Shown here: positions 1-9,617 of the stretch, in pieces
How positions within the stretch are numbered: the stretch's first letter is position 1
How the letters are laid out: every line of letters begins with the position of its first letter
Source: Bacteroidota bacterium
GTDB taxonomy: Bacteria > Bacteroidota > Bacteroidia > Chitinophagales > Saprospiraceae
Assembly: GCA_016124585.1 (NCBI GenBank)
Contig: WGNL01000013.1
Location: 235,249 to 299,248 of the forward strand
Reading direction: 5' to 3'
Length of the DNA: 64,000 nt
Notes under the pieces: model-generated
Told to the model about the DNA's origin: nothing
The model's database searches: none
What the model saw: the letters and a program-made list of their open reading frames with translations, nothing else
Program-made: the position numbers and the translations under genes

Positions 1-40
1 TGAGAATTAAACAAGCTATGATAATTAATCCAGTACTCAT
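1..40 (-). CDS. Start of a further gene downstream of actF (partial)
   Basis: An ATG at 40-38 opens a frame that reads M-S-T-G followed by a run of hydrophobic residues (L-I-I-I-A-C-L-I-L) and leaves the window. It lies 80 bases after the actF stop on the same strand. In Bacteroidota act operons the next genes are normally subunits II and I of a caa3-type cytochrome oxidase, whose subunit II begins with such a membrane segment. That identity is inferred from context only; 13 residues cannot prove it. Confidence 0.4.
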   Translation of the reverse strand, partial: MSTGLIIIACLIL

Positions 41-120
41 TTTGACGAATTAATAATTTTTCAAGAATTGGGAATAATCGCTAGGCAGAAACCCACCTGA
101 TTAAAGCCCGATTTTATTCA

Positions 121-1428
121 CTATTCGTAGGACTGCACTTCGTGATGCAGACTCTCCTCCATGTATGGGTCATTTAAAGGCATCAAAGGCGCTTTTGTCA
201 ATTGATTAAAGACCCAATAGATAAAAAATGCAGTAAATCCAAGGAATACACCAATCTCCAACAAACCGGGGATTGTGAACCCAGGTACGAAAGAAGCAGC
301 GTGTTCAACTGCATGACCTGCAGCTTCATGTGCACCTTCTTTACCATGCTCCAATGCTTCTTTGGCTGTGATGAAAACACCAGGTTTAATCATGTAGAAA
401 TAATCGAACCAGTGACCAAAAAATACAAGTGCTGCTGAAAAAAACAAAGTTCCATAACGGCGCTTAGTGGTGTTGCGCATCAAAATCAAAAATGGCAATA
501 CGAAGTTGATAACAAGGTTACCAAAGAAAAGAACCGGATATTCGCTCTTGCGAGTAAAATAATAAATGGTCTCCTCTCCGTTGTTAGTGTACCAAATCAA
601 CATATATTGTGAGAACCAGCAGTATGTCCAGAATATACTGAAAGCGAACATGAATTTACCCAAATCGTGAAGGTGTTCTTTGGTTATTGCTTCAAGATAA
701 CCTTTCGATTTCAAGTAAATAATCAGCATAATTGTCAATGAACAACCAGCCAACCACCAGCTGGCCATTGAATACCAAGCAAACAAGGTACTGTACCAGT
801 GTGCATCGACTGACATTACCCACTGCCACACTATGGCTGGGCCTGTAAAGGCGGCAATAGGCAGGAAGATAGCGGCATATTTTCTTAGGTTTCTGTGGTA
901 AGCGAAATCTGCGACTTCCGCACCGTGCTTATCCTCTTCTATTGAAATCTGGCGGAACTTTCTTCCAAAGAAAATCCAGCTACCTACAATGATGATGGAT
1001 CCAAAGAGATACCAGTTTTTATTCAAAAATGAAGATTTACCAGTAAGCACTTTGTCCGAAGCCACAGCATCAGAATCTGCCCAATGGTATAAGTGGTTCA
1101 TGTGAGCATATACGGCTATTCCGATAATAACCATCATGATAAGGCCAGGCAACATAAAGGAAGAAAATGCCTCCCAAATACGCTTAAACACAACATACCA
1201 ACCAGCATATGCAAGGGTAAATGCCGCTATCACAAAAGTAATCATGAAAGCGATTCCTGTGAAAAAGACAACATTGAGCAAGAAGTTGGACCAAAAACGG
1301 GCGTGTGTTCCACCTTCTGCAATTTGAGCAGGCTCAAGGATGAAACTGAGAATTAAGCAAAGAATGCCTAACCCCATCATTCCAATTAAAAAGTTCTTTT
1401 GTTTTGCTTCGAAAGTAAACTGCTTCAT
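121..1428 (-). CDS. actF: ActF, membrane subunit of alternative complex III
   Basis: 435 residues with about ten hydrophobic segments, beginning with a cytoplasmic MKQFTFEAKQ leader and a first helix near residues 13-32. The family (quinol:cytochrome c oxidoreductase membrane protein, NrfD/PsrC-like without cofactors) sits in the inner membrane and pairs with ActC in the ACIII core that oxidises menaquinol. It is the last act gene here, 63 bases after actE. A histidine- and alanine-rich stretch (about residues 364-384, HGKEGAHEAAGHAVEHAA) lies in a loop before the last helices. The stop is TAG, which shows that TAG serves as a normal terminator in this genome. Start chosen at the only N-terminal ATG. 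Confidence 0.93.
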   Translation of the reverse strand: MKQFTFEAKQKNFLIGMMGLGILCLILSFILEPAQIAEGGTHARFWSNFLLNVVFFTGIAFMITFVIAAFTLAYAGWYVVFKRIWEAFSSFMLPGLIMMVIIGIAVYAHMNHLYHWADSDAVASDKVLTGKSSFLNKNWYLFGSIIIVGSWIFFGRKFRQISIEEDKHGAEVADFAYHRNLRKYAAIFLPIAAFTGPAIVWQWVMSVDAHWYSTLFAWYSMASWWLAGCSLTIMLIIYLKSKGYLEAITKEHLHDLGKFMFAFSIFWTYCWFSQYMLIWYTNNGEETIYYFTRKSEYPVLFFGNLVINFVLPFLILMRNTTKRRYGTLFFSAALVFFGHWFDYFYMIKPGVFITAKEALEHGKEGAHEAAGHAVEHAASFVPGFTIPGLLEIGVFLGFTAFFIYWVFNQLTKAPLMPLNDPYMEESLHHEVQSYE

Positions 1429-1491
1429 GCTGCAGGTATTTTTTTGTTGCTGGTTATGGCCAGAATTTGATTAAATCAGGTTTTCAGAAAA

Positions 1492-2391
1492 CTAATGATG
1501 TTCAGTTTGGGAAGGCTCAGGCTCGCTCCCATGTTGTTCATCCATTTGTTCCTCCGTCTCTGTTGGTGTTGTCTCCACTGTTGGAACCGCCTTTGGGATG
1601 TTTGCCATTGGAATTCCAAATTCTGCATTGAGGCTGTTTGCATTCTCAGAATAATTCGCTTTTTTAGCAACAGCTTGTAAGGAACGGATGTAGTGAATTA
1701 CTTCCCACCGCTCTTCAAAACCTAATTTATCTGCATAACTGCCCATCGCATTTTTACCATACATAATTGCATGGAAAAAACGGCCATTAGATGATGCCAC
1801 AAACTGACTATCTAGCAAATTAGCAGGTTGGGCAGGGTATTTTCCACCATCGTCTCTGACCAAATAACCACCACCGTCACCTTTGCCTCCGTGGCAAATT
1901 CCACAATAGATTGTATACAGTTCCTTGCCTCTTGCCAAACCATCTGTTGTGATTGGAAAGGGATTGTACTTTATTTGTTGAATGGCCAAATTGCGGCCTT
2001 CCTCAGTATCAGGATAGGTGTAGGGCACATGTCCGTTCGGGGTGTATTCAATTCCACCATTGTGATTCATCCTGCTCATCGTGCTTTGAACTGCGTCAAG
2101 AGCAGAAGCGTAAACACCATTGTAGGAGGCTGAACCAGCATAACCACGAGGAATGGTTCCATGCACAGGTTGATGTGGCATAGATAATTCACGACGTGAC
2201 TTCACACTTTCTTCATCCCAAGAGTTCAAATTGTACTTGGTCAAAATATTGGCTTCGTATGCAGTAGCATGTGCCATGTCAGGAATGAACTCACTTCCCG
2301 TGGAGTCTTTACCAGCTTGTTGACAAGAAGTTGTGCCAAAAATGACAGCCATTATTGCCAATGCGATTAGAAAATTTGGATTGAATTTCAT
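1492..2391 (-). CDS. actE: ActE, monoheme cytochrome c lipoprotein of ACIII
   Basis: From the ATG at 2391 the protein has 299 residues, with a lipoprotein signal ending in GTTSC (Cys about residue 23). The frame is open to a TTG at 2463, but that would put 24 polar residues ahead of the signal, so the internal ATG is preferred. One CxxCH heme motif (CGICH) lies in the second half, followed by a Met-containing segment (MYGKNAMGSYADK) that can supply the distal ligand. The C-terminus is rich in Pro, Thr, Glu and His. It should be anchored in the periplasm and pass electrons from ActA to the oxidase or a soluble carrier. It lies between actD and actF on one strand. Confidence 0.92.
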   Translation of the reverse strand: MKFNPNFLIALAIMAVIFGTTSCQQAGKDSTGSEFIPDMAHATAYEANILTKYNLNSWDEESVKSRRELSMPHQPVHGTIPRGYAGSASYNGVYASALDAVQSTMSRMNHNGGIEYTPNGHVPYTYPDTEEGRNLAIQQIKYNPFPITTDGLARGKELYTIYCGICHGGKGDGGGYLVRDDGGKYPAQPANLLDSQFVASSNGRFFHAIMYGKNAMGSYADKLGFEERWEVIHYIRSLQAVAKKANYSENANSLNAEFGIPMANIPKAVPTVETTPTETEEQMDEQHGSEPEPSQTEHH

Positions 2392-2485
2392 CTTCAAAAA
2401 TGAATCTTGAATATGCTTAGGCTCAATAACCTGCCGATGAACAGCATGCGGTAATTTCACCAAAATCAGTTTTACGATTTAGTTT

Positions 2486-3034
2486 TCAAATAGTCTTTGT
2501 GTGCACTTCCTCGGCACCAGTTGATTGAAAAAACCCTTTAAGGTTGTCCACTGCACTGGCATCCATATCATTTGTCTGGAATGCCAGACAAAATTTGTCG
2601 TCTGTGATACGGTCATCCAATACTGGGTTATCAACACCAAAGCCTAACCCACAAATGATGTAGAAAACGACAGTCATGCCGATAGCACAAAACAACACTG
2701 TCAACTCAAATGTGATAGGAATGAAGGCAGGAAGTGACCAGTATGGTTTACCACCAAATATAGTTGGCCAATCACCATGAAACATCAAGCTGCCGCCAAA
2801 TATCCAAGAGATACCAATCAATGCAGTTAGCGTGCCTAACATCCCAAAAATGAAGCCTACAATGTGCAATCTCGACTCCTCTAGCCCCATCACTGGGTCT
2901 AAACCGTGGATTGGAAATGGTGAATAAACATCCATTATATCGAGGTGCTGTTTGTTAGCCTTTTTAACGGCATTCATCAGTACCTCTTCGTCATTGTAGA
3001 GCCCGAACAGAACTTCTTTATGATGACCTTTCAT
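2486..3034 (-). CDS. actD: ActD, DUF3341 membrane subunit of ACIII
   Basis: 182 residues. An N-terminal cytoplasmic domain (about 1-55, starting MKGHHKEVLFGLYNDEEV) is followed by two strongly hydrophobic segments (about 58-80 and 100-130) and a polar C-terminal tail. This is the DUF3341 architecture of ActD, a peripheral two-helix subunit that packs on ActC and ActF. No cofactor motif is present, as expected. The gene lies 41 bases after actC and 94 bases before the chosen actE start. Confidence 0.9.
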   Translation of the reverse strand: MKGHHKEVLFGLYNDEEVLMNAVKKANKQHLDIMDVYSPFPIHGLDPVMGLEESRLHIVGFIFGMLGTLTALIGISWIFGGSLMFHGDWPTIFGGKPYWSLPAFIPITFELTVLFCAIGMTVVFYIICGLGFGVDNPVLDDRITDDKFCLAFQTNDMDASAVDNLKGFFQSTGAEEVHTKTI

Positions 3035-3075
3035 TTAATTTGAATATTTTTGATAAAAGTCTGTTTTCCAATCAA

Positions 3076-4506
3076 TTAGTGATGTCCGTCATGTTCAACA
3101 TCCTCTGTCGCATCATGATGATGGTGATGGTGTTTTGCATTTTCACCCATGTATTGGTCGCCATATTGCTTTAAGATTGCCTTAACCTCTGCTGTGGCAA
3201 CTACAGGGGCAACCCGAGCAAATACCAAGTAAAGCGTAAAGAACAAGCCGAAAGTACCCACATAAATACCAATCTCAACCCAACTTGGCCAGTAATAACT
3301 CCAGCTTGATGGCAGATAATCACGGGCTAACGTAGTGGCAATAATTACAAAACGCTCGAACCACATTCCAATATTCACGAAAATGGATATGAAAAAAGTC
3401 CACCAAATATTCCGACGAATATTCTTTGACCAGAAAACCTGTGGTGCGAGCAAGTTGCAACCCATCATGCCAATATAGGACCAATAGTAAGGACCTAGTA
3501 CCCTGTTGTAGAAGGCGAATTGCTCATAGATATAACCTGAGTACCAAGCAATGAAAAGCTCAATCAGGTAAGCTGAACCGACCATGGTTCCTGTTACCAA
3601 TATCACCTTATTCATGCTTTCAATATGATTAGTAGTTATGTATCCTTCTAAACCAAAACATTTCCGTGTGATGACCATCAAAGTCTGAACCATTGCGAAG
3701 CCAGAGAAAATCGCACCGGCAACGAAATATGGCGGAAAGATGGTTGTATGCCAACCTGGAATTACCGACGTGGCAAAGTCAAAACTTACAATCGTGTGCA
3801 CTGAAAGCACCAAGGGCGTGGAAATACCTGCCAAAATCAAAGACAAATATTCATGGCGTTGCCAGTGTTTGGCTTTGCCAGTCCAGCCCATTGAAAAGAA
3901 TGCATATAGTTTCTTGCGAACACCTTTAGCTCGGTCACGAACGGTAGCAAGGTCAGGAACTAGACCTGTATACCAGAAGAGCAATGAAACTGTGAAATAG
4001 GTCGAGATGGCAAACAAGTCCCAAAGCAATGGTGAGTTGAAATTCACCCAAAGTGGCCCACGTGTATTGGGGTAAGGAAACATGAAGAAGTCAAACCAAG
4101 GGCGGCCAGTATGTGTAGCAGGGAACAAGCCTGCACACATTACCGCAAAGATGGTCATCGCTTCTGCAGCACGGTTAACCCCAGTCCGCCAACGTTGACG
4201 GAATAGTAAAAGGATAGCCGAAATCAGTGTACCTGCGTGGCCAATACCGATCCACCAAACGAAGTTGGTAATGTCGTATGCCCAGCCTATGGTACGGTTG
4301 GCGTTCCAAGCACCAATCCCAAACCAAAAGGTCCAGCACAAGGAAAATATGCCATAACCCAAAGTCATCACCGACAAAGTGAATGCAATTATCCACATCC
4401 GGTTAGGTGCCTTTTCGGTAGGTCCGATCAGGTCTTCCGTGATTTGGTGATAACTTTTGTTCCCCATTATCAGGGGTTCACGAATTCGTGATACTGCTGC
4501 GCTCAT
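3076..4506 (-). CDS. actC: ActC, NrfD-like integral membrane subunit of ACIII
   Basis: 476 residues with about ten transmembrane helices and the NrfD/PsrC fold signature of polysulfide reductase membrane subunits. In ACIII this subunit contains the quinol site and couples to the iron-sulfur subunit ActB. Start is the ATG at 4506, 66 bases after the actB stop. The C-terminus carries a natural polyhistidine run (KHHHHHHDATED) followed by further His and acidic residues. This is unlike the rest of the protein and may bind metal; in principle such a protein could be retained on Ni resin without a tag. Confidence 0.93.
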   Translation of the reverse strand: MSAAVSRIREPLIMGNKSYHQITEDLIGPTEKAPNRMWIIAFTLSVMTLGYGIFSLCWTFWFGIGAWNANRTIGWAYDITNFVWWIGIGHAGTLISAILLLFRQRWRTGVNRAAEAMTIFAVMCAGLFPATHTGRPWFDFFMFPYPNTRGPLWVNFNSPLLWDLFAISTYFTVSLLFWYTGLVPDLATVRDRAKGVRKKLYAFFSMGWTGKAKHWQRHEYLSLILAGISTPLVLSVHTIVSFDFATSVIPGWHTTIFPPYFVAGAIFSGFAMVQTLMVITRKCFGLEGYITTNHIESMNKVILVTGTMVGSAYLIELFIAWYSGYIYEQFAFYNRVLGPYYWSYIGMMGCNLLAPQVFWSKNIRRNIWWTFFISIFVNIGMWFERFVIIATTLARDYLPSSWSYYWPSWVEIGIYVGTFGLFFTLYLVFARVAPVVATAEVKAILKQYGDQYMGENAKHHHHHHDATEDVEHDGHH

Positions 4507-4572
4507 ATTTTATCAATTTCTTGAACTTTTTTTCTAAAGTTCAGTCAGCTACTTTTTTGAAAATTAGGTTTA

Positions 4573-7500
4573 TCAGCTCAACAACGCCTCGTCTCTATTT
4601 GTCACACGAGTTGTGTACTGCACAGAAGGACGGGTATTCACCTCTTCCAAAACGATATAGTTCAGTTCATTTTTATATCGCTTCGCAATCGCTGAGTTTT
4701 CATCGTTCGTGTCACCGAATACGATAGCACCCGTTGGGCAAGCGGTCATACAAGCCGACTTAACATCACCATCACGAAGGGCACGACCTTCTTTTTTGGC
4801 TGTCAGTTTGCCTTCTTGGATACGTTGTACACAGAAGCTACACTTCTCCATCACACCCCTAACCCTAACCGTAACATCTGGGTTAAGTACCATCCGGGTG
4901 AGGTTATCGGCTCCAAAAGGAACTTCACCATCGTATGGAACAAATGGCTCTGGTCCGTGCTCGTTTACTGGGAACAGGTCTGCCGTAGTGTAATCCATCC
5001 AGTTGAAGCGGCGTACTTTGTAAGGACAGTTATTTGCGCAATAACGGGTTCCAATGCAACGGTTATAAGCCATTTGGTTCAAACCTTCAGAACTATGGTT
5101 GGTAGCAGATACTGGGCAAACGTTTTCACAAGGAGCATTGTCGCAGTGCTGGCACATCATCGGCTGGTAAACCACGTTCGGGTTTTCATAATCGCCGTAG
5201 AAATAGCGGTCAATACGTAGCCATGTCATTTCGTGGTGGCGATAGACCTCATATTTACCAACTACGGGAACGTTATTTTCAGCGATACAAGCAACTTGGC
5301 ATGCGCCGCAACCCGTACAAGAGTTAAGGTCGATATGTAAGCCCCAATGATGTCCTTGGCTATATTTTTCTGCCACATATTCATTGTAAGGGTACAATGA
5401 TTTTTGATTCAACTCTTCAAATTCAGCCCGTTTTTCCTCCAATTCTTTGGAGAAATTTCCAAGGTCGCTCAAATTAGTACGGTTGATCACAGAGCGATCT
5501 ACCAATGAGCCTTGGAAGCCTTTCCCTACAGTCATCAGGGCAATCTCATCAACATTTACCTTTCCTTCGTAGCCGTCTGCTTTGCCAGTAACTCCCATTG
5601 TGTGGTGGTACTGAACGCTGGCATAGTTATCAGTTCCGACTTTTTCAGAAACAGTACCGACTGCGGCAAAATATTGAGTGTTGCCATTGGTATCAATGCT
5701 GCACCATGGGTAAACATTCACACCAATATTGCGGCCAGCCGCACCAGAAACTTTACGACCATAACCCAAGGCCATGCTCACAGTATCCGTTTTCTGGCCA
5801 AATTGGCGAACACAAGTAACAGTTTGTTCTTTGCCACCAACAGCAATTTTTATCATGTCAGCCTCTTTGTAGGCTTCTTTGGCATTCAAACCTTTGAACT
5901 TACCTACGCCATCAAAACGGCGGTTGCCATCAAATTCAATCGGAATTTGGAGGTAATTCCCCCAAACACAACGAGTGATAGGATCTGGCATTTCCTGCAA
6001 CCATGGGTTGTCAGCATATTGCCCACCGCCCACATTTACAGTTTCAAAAAATGAAATTTCTAAATCTCCACCACCAGGTTTGGTAATTTTTCCAGCAGCT
6101 GACTGAACATCGCCATTCCAGCCATATTCAGATAAAGTTTCTGATGGAATTTCAAAAACACCATCGTGGAGAACACTATCCCAAAAACCTTCAAAAGTGG
6201 CAAAATTGCGTTGGCGATTGAACATCGTCGCCTGCCAGTTTGCATTCAAGTATTCGTAATATGGTTGCTCCGCACTATGGTTAAAATTTTGACTACCAGA
6301 CCAGCGAAGCAATGTTTCCTCTGCTTGACGAGTTTTAAAAATTGGTGCAATCGTTGGCTGCATCAAAGTATAGTGCCCTTCTTTGGCCTCAGCATCTCCC
6401 CAACTCTCTAACCAATGATGAGATGGCGCAACATAATCACAAAGTGCTGTCGTTTCGTCAGGTGTGCCGTTGAAGGATACCTTAGTTTTCACCTTCGAAA
6501 ATGCCTGCACAAACGCATCGCTATTAGGCAGGTCAAAAGCTGGATTTGCACCCCAAACGATTACGGTTCCTACTGCGCCAGTTCCCATTTCACGAATCAA
6601 GCCTTGAATTTCTCCATCAATGCCTTGGCGTTGCATGGAAGCATTGGCAAAAGTCATGGTGTTGCCCCAGCTATCAAGCATGTTATTGAGAGCGTTCACT
6701 AAAGTTTGTTCACCCACGTTATTTGTGCCACAAACAACAAGTGATTTGCCTTTACTAGCCACCAATTGATCGGCAACTTTTGCCAATGCGATAGCTGCCT
6801 TATCATTTACTTTAGGTGCAGACACAGTAGCTGCGCCAGTTTTACTTGCAACTGCATTATACAGATTGGCAATGGCTGCCCCCATTTCTGAAGGACGAAC
6901 CAAAATCCGGTGGTCGGCATTTGAGCCAGTTAACGTCATGCCACTTTCTACTTGGATGTGGCGAGACATTTTTGCCTTGCTGACTTCATCAATCCTACGG
7001 TTTTGTGCGTATTGGCGAGCAAATTCAATTGGGCTAATCCAAGTGCCTAGAAAGTCGGCACCGAAGCTGACAATCAAGTCTGCTTTGTCAAAATGGTAAT
7101 TTGGAATAGCTTTTTTGCCATACCCCTCTTCATTCGCTTGCAATTGTGCAGATGAGGAAACAGCATCATAGGTTACAACTGATGAACCCGGGTATTTTGC
7201 CAAAAACTCGCCCAAAGCTTTCTTTGCAGTTGGGCTCAGAATGGTGTTAGTGATTACTTTTATTGAACCAGCAGACAATTTTCCACCTACCTCGTTGTCC
7301 AGGTCTTCCCAGCTCATTTTTGCCATCTTGCCGCCACTGTTCTTCATAGCAGACTGGAAGCGATTCGTATCATAAAGGCTGAGTACACTGGCTTGAACAC
7401 GAGCATTAGTGCCACCTTGTGTAACAGAAGACATGGTGTTGCCCTCAACTTTAATTGGCCGACCTTCCCGTGTTTTAACCAGAACTGGGCAGTAATCCCC

Positions 7501-7800
7501 ACCTTTGACATATGTCGAAGCGTAGTAAGTGGCTACACCTGGTACAATTTCATCAGGCTTGACGACAAAAGGAAGTGCCTTTTTGACGGGAATATTGCAG
7601 CTTGCAATGGTAGCCGCACCCACGCTAAAACCAAGGTACTTTAAGAAATCACGCCTTGAAGTACCGGATTCGAGCGCAGCTTCATGTGACAAAGCTGGAG
7701 CATCACTGAACTCACGATTGATAGATTCCAAGAAAATTGGATCCTGCTCCAAATGTTCCACCCCAATCCAGACTTCCGTATTATTATTTTGATTTTTCAT
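4573..7800 (-). CDS. actB: ActB, TAT-variant molybdopterin-oxidoreductase-like Fe-S subunit of ACIII
   Basis: 1075 residues. The protein starts with the 'extended TAT' leader typical of ActB: about 47 polar residues, then SRRDFLKYLGFSVG (48-61) and a CNIP motif. A large molybdopterin-oxidoreductase-like domain follows (about 90-780); in ACIII it is known to lack the cofactor. The C-terminal part is a four-cluster ferredoxin domain with Cys groups near residues 826 (CTGCGACQVAC), 880 (CQHCDNAPCENVC), 913 (CIGTRYCANNC), 990 (CSFC) and 1017 (CMTACPTGA). These should hold three 4Fe-4S and one 3Fe-4S clusters that relay electrons towards ActA. It is fused as one polypeptide, as in other Bacteroidota. 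Confidence 0.95.
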   Translation of the reverse strand: MKNQNNNTEVWIGVEHLEQDPIFLESINREFSDAPALSHEAALESGTSRRDFLKYLGFSVGAATIASCNIPVKKALPFVVKPDEIVPGVATYYASTYVKGGDYCPVLVKTREGRPIKVEGNTMSSVTQGGTNARVQASVLSLYDTNRFQSAMKNSGGKMAKMSWEDLDNEVGGKLSAGSIKVITNTILSPTAKKALGEFLAKYPGSSVVTYDAVSSSAQLQANEEGYGKKAIPNYHFDKADLIVSFGADFLGTWISPIEFARQYAQNRRIDEVSKAKMSRHIQVESGMTLTGSNADHRILVRPSEMGAAIANLYNAVASKTGAATVSAPKVNDKAAIALAKVADQLVASKGKSLVVCGTNNVGEQTLVNALNNMLDSWGNTMTFANASMQRQGIDGEIQGLIREMGTGAVGTVIVWGANPAFDLPNSDAFVQAFSKVKTKVSFNGTPDETTALCDYVAPSHHWLESWGDAEAKEGHYTLMQPTIAPIFKTRQAEETLLRWSGSQNFNHSAEQPYYEYLNANWQATMFNRQRNFATFEGFWDSVLHDGVFEIPSETLSEYGWNGDVQSAAGKITKPGGGDLEISFFETVNVGGGQYADNPWLQEMPDPITRCVWGNYLQIPIEFDGNRRFDGVGKFKGLNAKEAYKEADMIKIAVGGKEQTVTCVRQFGQKTDTVSMALGYGRKVSGAAGRNIGVNVYPWCSIDTNGNTQYFAAVGTVSEKVGTDNYASVQYHHTMGVTGKADGYEGKVNVDEIALMTVGKGFQGSLVDRSVINRTNLSDLGNFSKELEEKRAEFEELNQKSLYPYNEYVAEKYSQGHHWGLHIDLNSCTGCGACQVACIAENNVPVVGKYEVYRHHEMTWLRIDRYFYGDYENPNVVYQPMMCQHCDNAPCENVCPVSATNHSSEGLNQMAYNRCIGTRYCANNCPYKVRRFNWMDYTTADLFPVNEHGPEPFVPYDGEVPFGADNLTRMVLNPDVTVRVRGVMEKCSFCVQRIQEGKLTAKKEGRALRDGDVKSACMTACPTGAIVFGDTNDENSAIAKRYKNELNYIVLEEVNTRPSVQYTTRVTNRDEALLS

Positions 7801-7892
7801 CTTTTGTTGAAAATGCTGTTTGCAAAAAGGGTTTGAGAATCAAAGTTTGAAGAATTGATAAAAATTAAGTCAACCTTCAAATCCTACAAAAC

Positions 7893-9320
7893 TCAATAAT
7901 GGCATTTCTGGCATTCCGTTCCGCCAATATCTTCTACGGTTACTTTGCTACGTTCGTTGTTCTCCATCTGTTTATGGTACATTTCGTAGTAATTGTCGTA
8001 GTACTTGTTGTCTGCAAATTTGACCTCCGTTTGACGGTGGCAGTTGATACACCAGCCCATAGAAAGTGGTGCATATTGCTTCACTTCATCCATTTCCTCC
8101 ACTTTGCCATGGCAAGTTTGGCAAGCTACTTTACCAACGGAAACGTGCTGCTGGTGACTAAAAAATACATGGTCAGGCAAATTATGGATACGAATCCATT
8201 CAATCGGACCTTGGATTTTGGTATCACCTGATTTCTTGTCAGTCAGAGAAGCCACGATGCCATCCCATTGCGATGCAAGCAAAGCCTCACCTTCCGCATC
8301 CATCGTATTTTTCTCTTTGATGTAGTTTTCAGAAATCCAGCCTTTGTAAATGGCCTCGATTTCCTTATCCGTCTTCTTGTCGTAATCCTTGATGAGTGTA
8401 TCACCTTTAGGGTCGAAGCCGATGGAAGCGTAGATTTTTGTCAACTCAGCCGTTCCATATGTCGAACCGACTTTGATGGCCTTGTGGCAGTTCATACAAG
8501 TATTTGCAGCAGGAATGACACTATGCTTGCTTCTCCGAGCCCCATCGTGGCAGTAATTGCAATCAATTTTGTTGACACCTGCGTGTGTTGCGTGGCTAAA
8601 CTTGATAGGTTGTGTTGGTTGATAACCTTGTTGGCGACCAAGATTGATGGCATTACGAACTGTAAAATATCCGCCAAACAAGATGACTGCAAAAATTGCG
8701 AAGCTAACGACACCTTTGCTCGTTAATATTTCTGCCAATGACTTGCGGGCAGGCGCATCTGCACCCAATTCCTTTACTGCCGAAATATGGTTCAGGTTGG
8801 AAATGATCCTTGATAGGATGACTGCCAACAATGCCAAAATGAGGAAAAGGAAAACGTAGAGTAGGTTATTGTTACCGGCAGCGTTCCCAGCACCTGCATT
8901 ATTACCTCCATCAACTGGCGGAGGCGGAGGATTACCCGGGCAATTACCAGCAGCAGTACAATTGATATAAGCCAAAATATTGGCAATGTCCCCATCAGAA
9001 AGGCTGGGGAAGCTGGTCATTACAGTTGGTTTGAACTCATTCCAAATGGCAACGGCCCTTGGGTGGCCGCTAGCTATCTCTGCTTGTGAATTGCGGATCC
9101 ATTTGTACAATGCCTCATCGTCACCCCAACGCTCTTGAGCGCCACCAAGCGCAGGCCCAGTGAGCTTGTCTTTCATGTTTTTGTTGTGACAAGAAGCACA
9201 ATTGTTCTTGAAAAGTGCCTTCCCTGCTTCAACGGCGGCTTGGTCTTGAGCGAACAAGGCGGACAGGGAAAAGGTGAAAAGCAGAACTAAAATACTGTAA
9301 TTCAGTCGTTTGTATATCAT
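7893..9320 (-). CDS. actA: ActA, membrane-anchored multiheme cytochrome c of ACIII with N-terminal monoheme domain
   Basis: From the ATG at 9320 (475 residues) a signal peptide ends at ALFAQ. The frame also has an ATG at 9359 that would add 13 residues ahead of the signal. CASCH (about 41-45) belongs to a small cytochrome c domain. Then come a Pro/Gly/Asn linker, a hydrophobic segment (about 153-174), a second one (about 204-220), and the pentaheme domain with CNYCH, CMNCH, CQTCH, CINCH and CQKCH, the last at the very C-terminus. Two helices return the chain to the periplasm, so both heme domains are on the same side. ActA relays electrons from ActB to ActE. It is the first gene of the operon, with a good promoter upstream. 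Confidence 0.93.
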   Translation of the reverse strand: MIYKRLNYSILVLLFTFSLSALFAQDQAAVEAGKALFKNNCASCHNKNMKDKLTGPALGGAQERWGDDEALYKWIRNSQAEIASGHPRAVAIWNEFKPTVMTSFPSLSDGDIANILAYINCTAAGNCPGNPPPPPVDGGNNAGAGNAAGNNNLLYVFLFLILALLAVILSRIISNLNHISAVKELGADAPARKSLAEILTSKGVVSFAIFAVILFGGYFTVRNAINLGRQQGYQPTQPIKFSHATHAGVNKIDCNYCHDGARRSKHSVIPAANTCMNCHKAIKVGSTYGTAELTKIYASIGFDPKGDTLIKDYDKKTDKEIEAIYKGWISENYIKEKNTMDAEGEALLASQWDGIVASLTDKKSGDTKIQGPIEWIRIHNLPDHVFFSHQQHVSVGKVACQTCHGKVEEMDEVKQYAPLSMGWCINCHRQTEVKFADNKYYDNYYEMYHKQMENNERSKVTVEDIGGTECQKCHY

Positions 9321-9381
9321 CTTCGCAAGGTTGTAAACTTCAAATCTTGACAAAAACATGACTTAAATTCCTAAGTCGGCG

Positions 9382-9413
9382 CAAAGATAAAAGGAGAACC
9401 ATTTTTTTAACAA
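9382..9413 (-). promoter_or_regulatory. Bacteroidota-type promoter of the act operon
   Basis: On the minus strand TATCTTTG (9389-9382) matches the Bacteroidota -7 consensus TAnnTTTG. A TTG at 9413-9411 stands 21 nt upstream as the -33 element. Transcription would start near 9375, giving a leader of about 55 nt to the ATG at 9320. The match is by eye; no start site has been mapped. Confidence 0.55.
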
Positions 9414-9617
9414 GATTTTAAAAATGCTTGAGTTATTTAGATAGGTTCTAAATTTTATCACGCTATGCTATATAATTAATGTGTAAATTAGAAAGGCTTA
9501 AATCAAGTTTTGTGAAGGTTCTCTCGTAGAATGGCAAAGATGAAAATCAAATCATTAGCAAAAAGCAAATGGGCGTTTTTTTTCTCAGAACTTGCGTTTT
9601 CTTATGAACTTTGAACC

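Noticed and set aside
5512..6054. 180-codon open frame on the plus strand inside actB
   Set aside because: It is the antisense of a strongly conserved gene with no start context or domain.
8268..8726. 152-codon open frame antisense to actA
   Set aside because: It overlaps the pentaheme coding region and has no domain or upstream signal.
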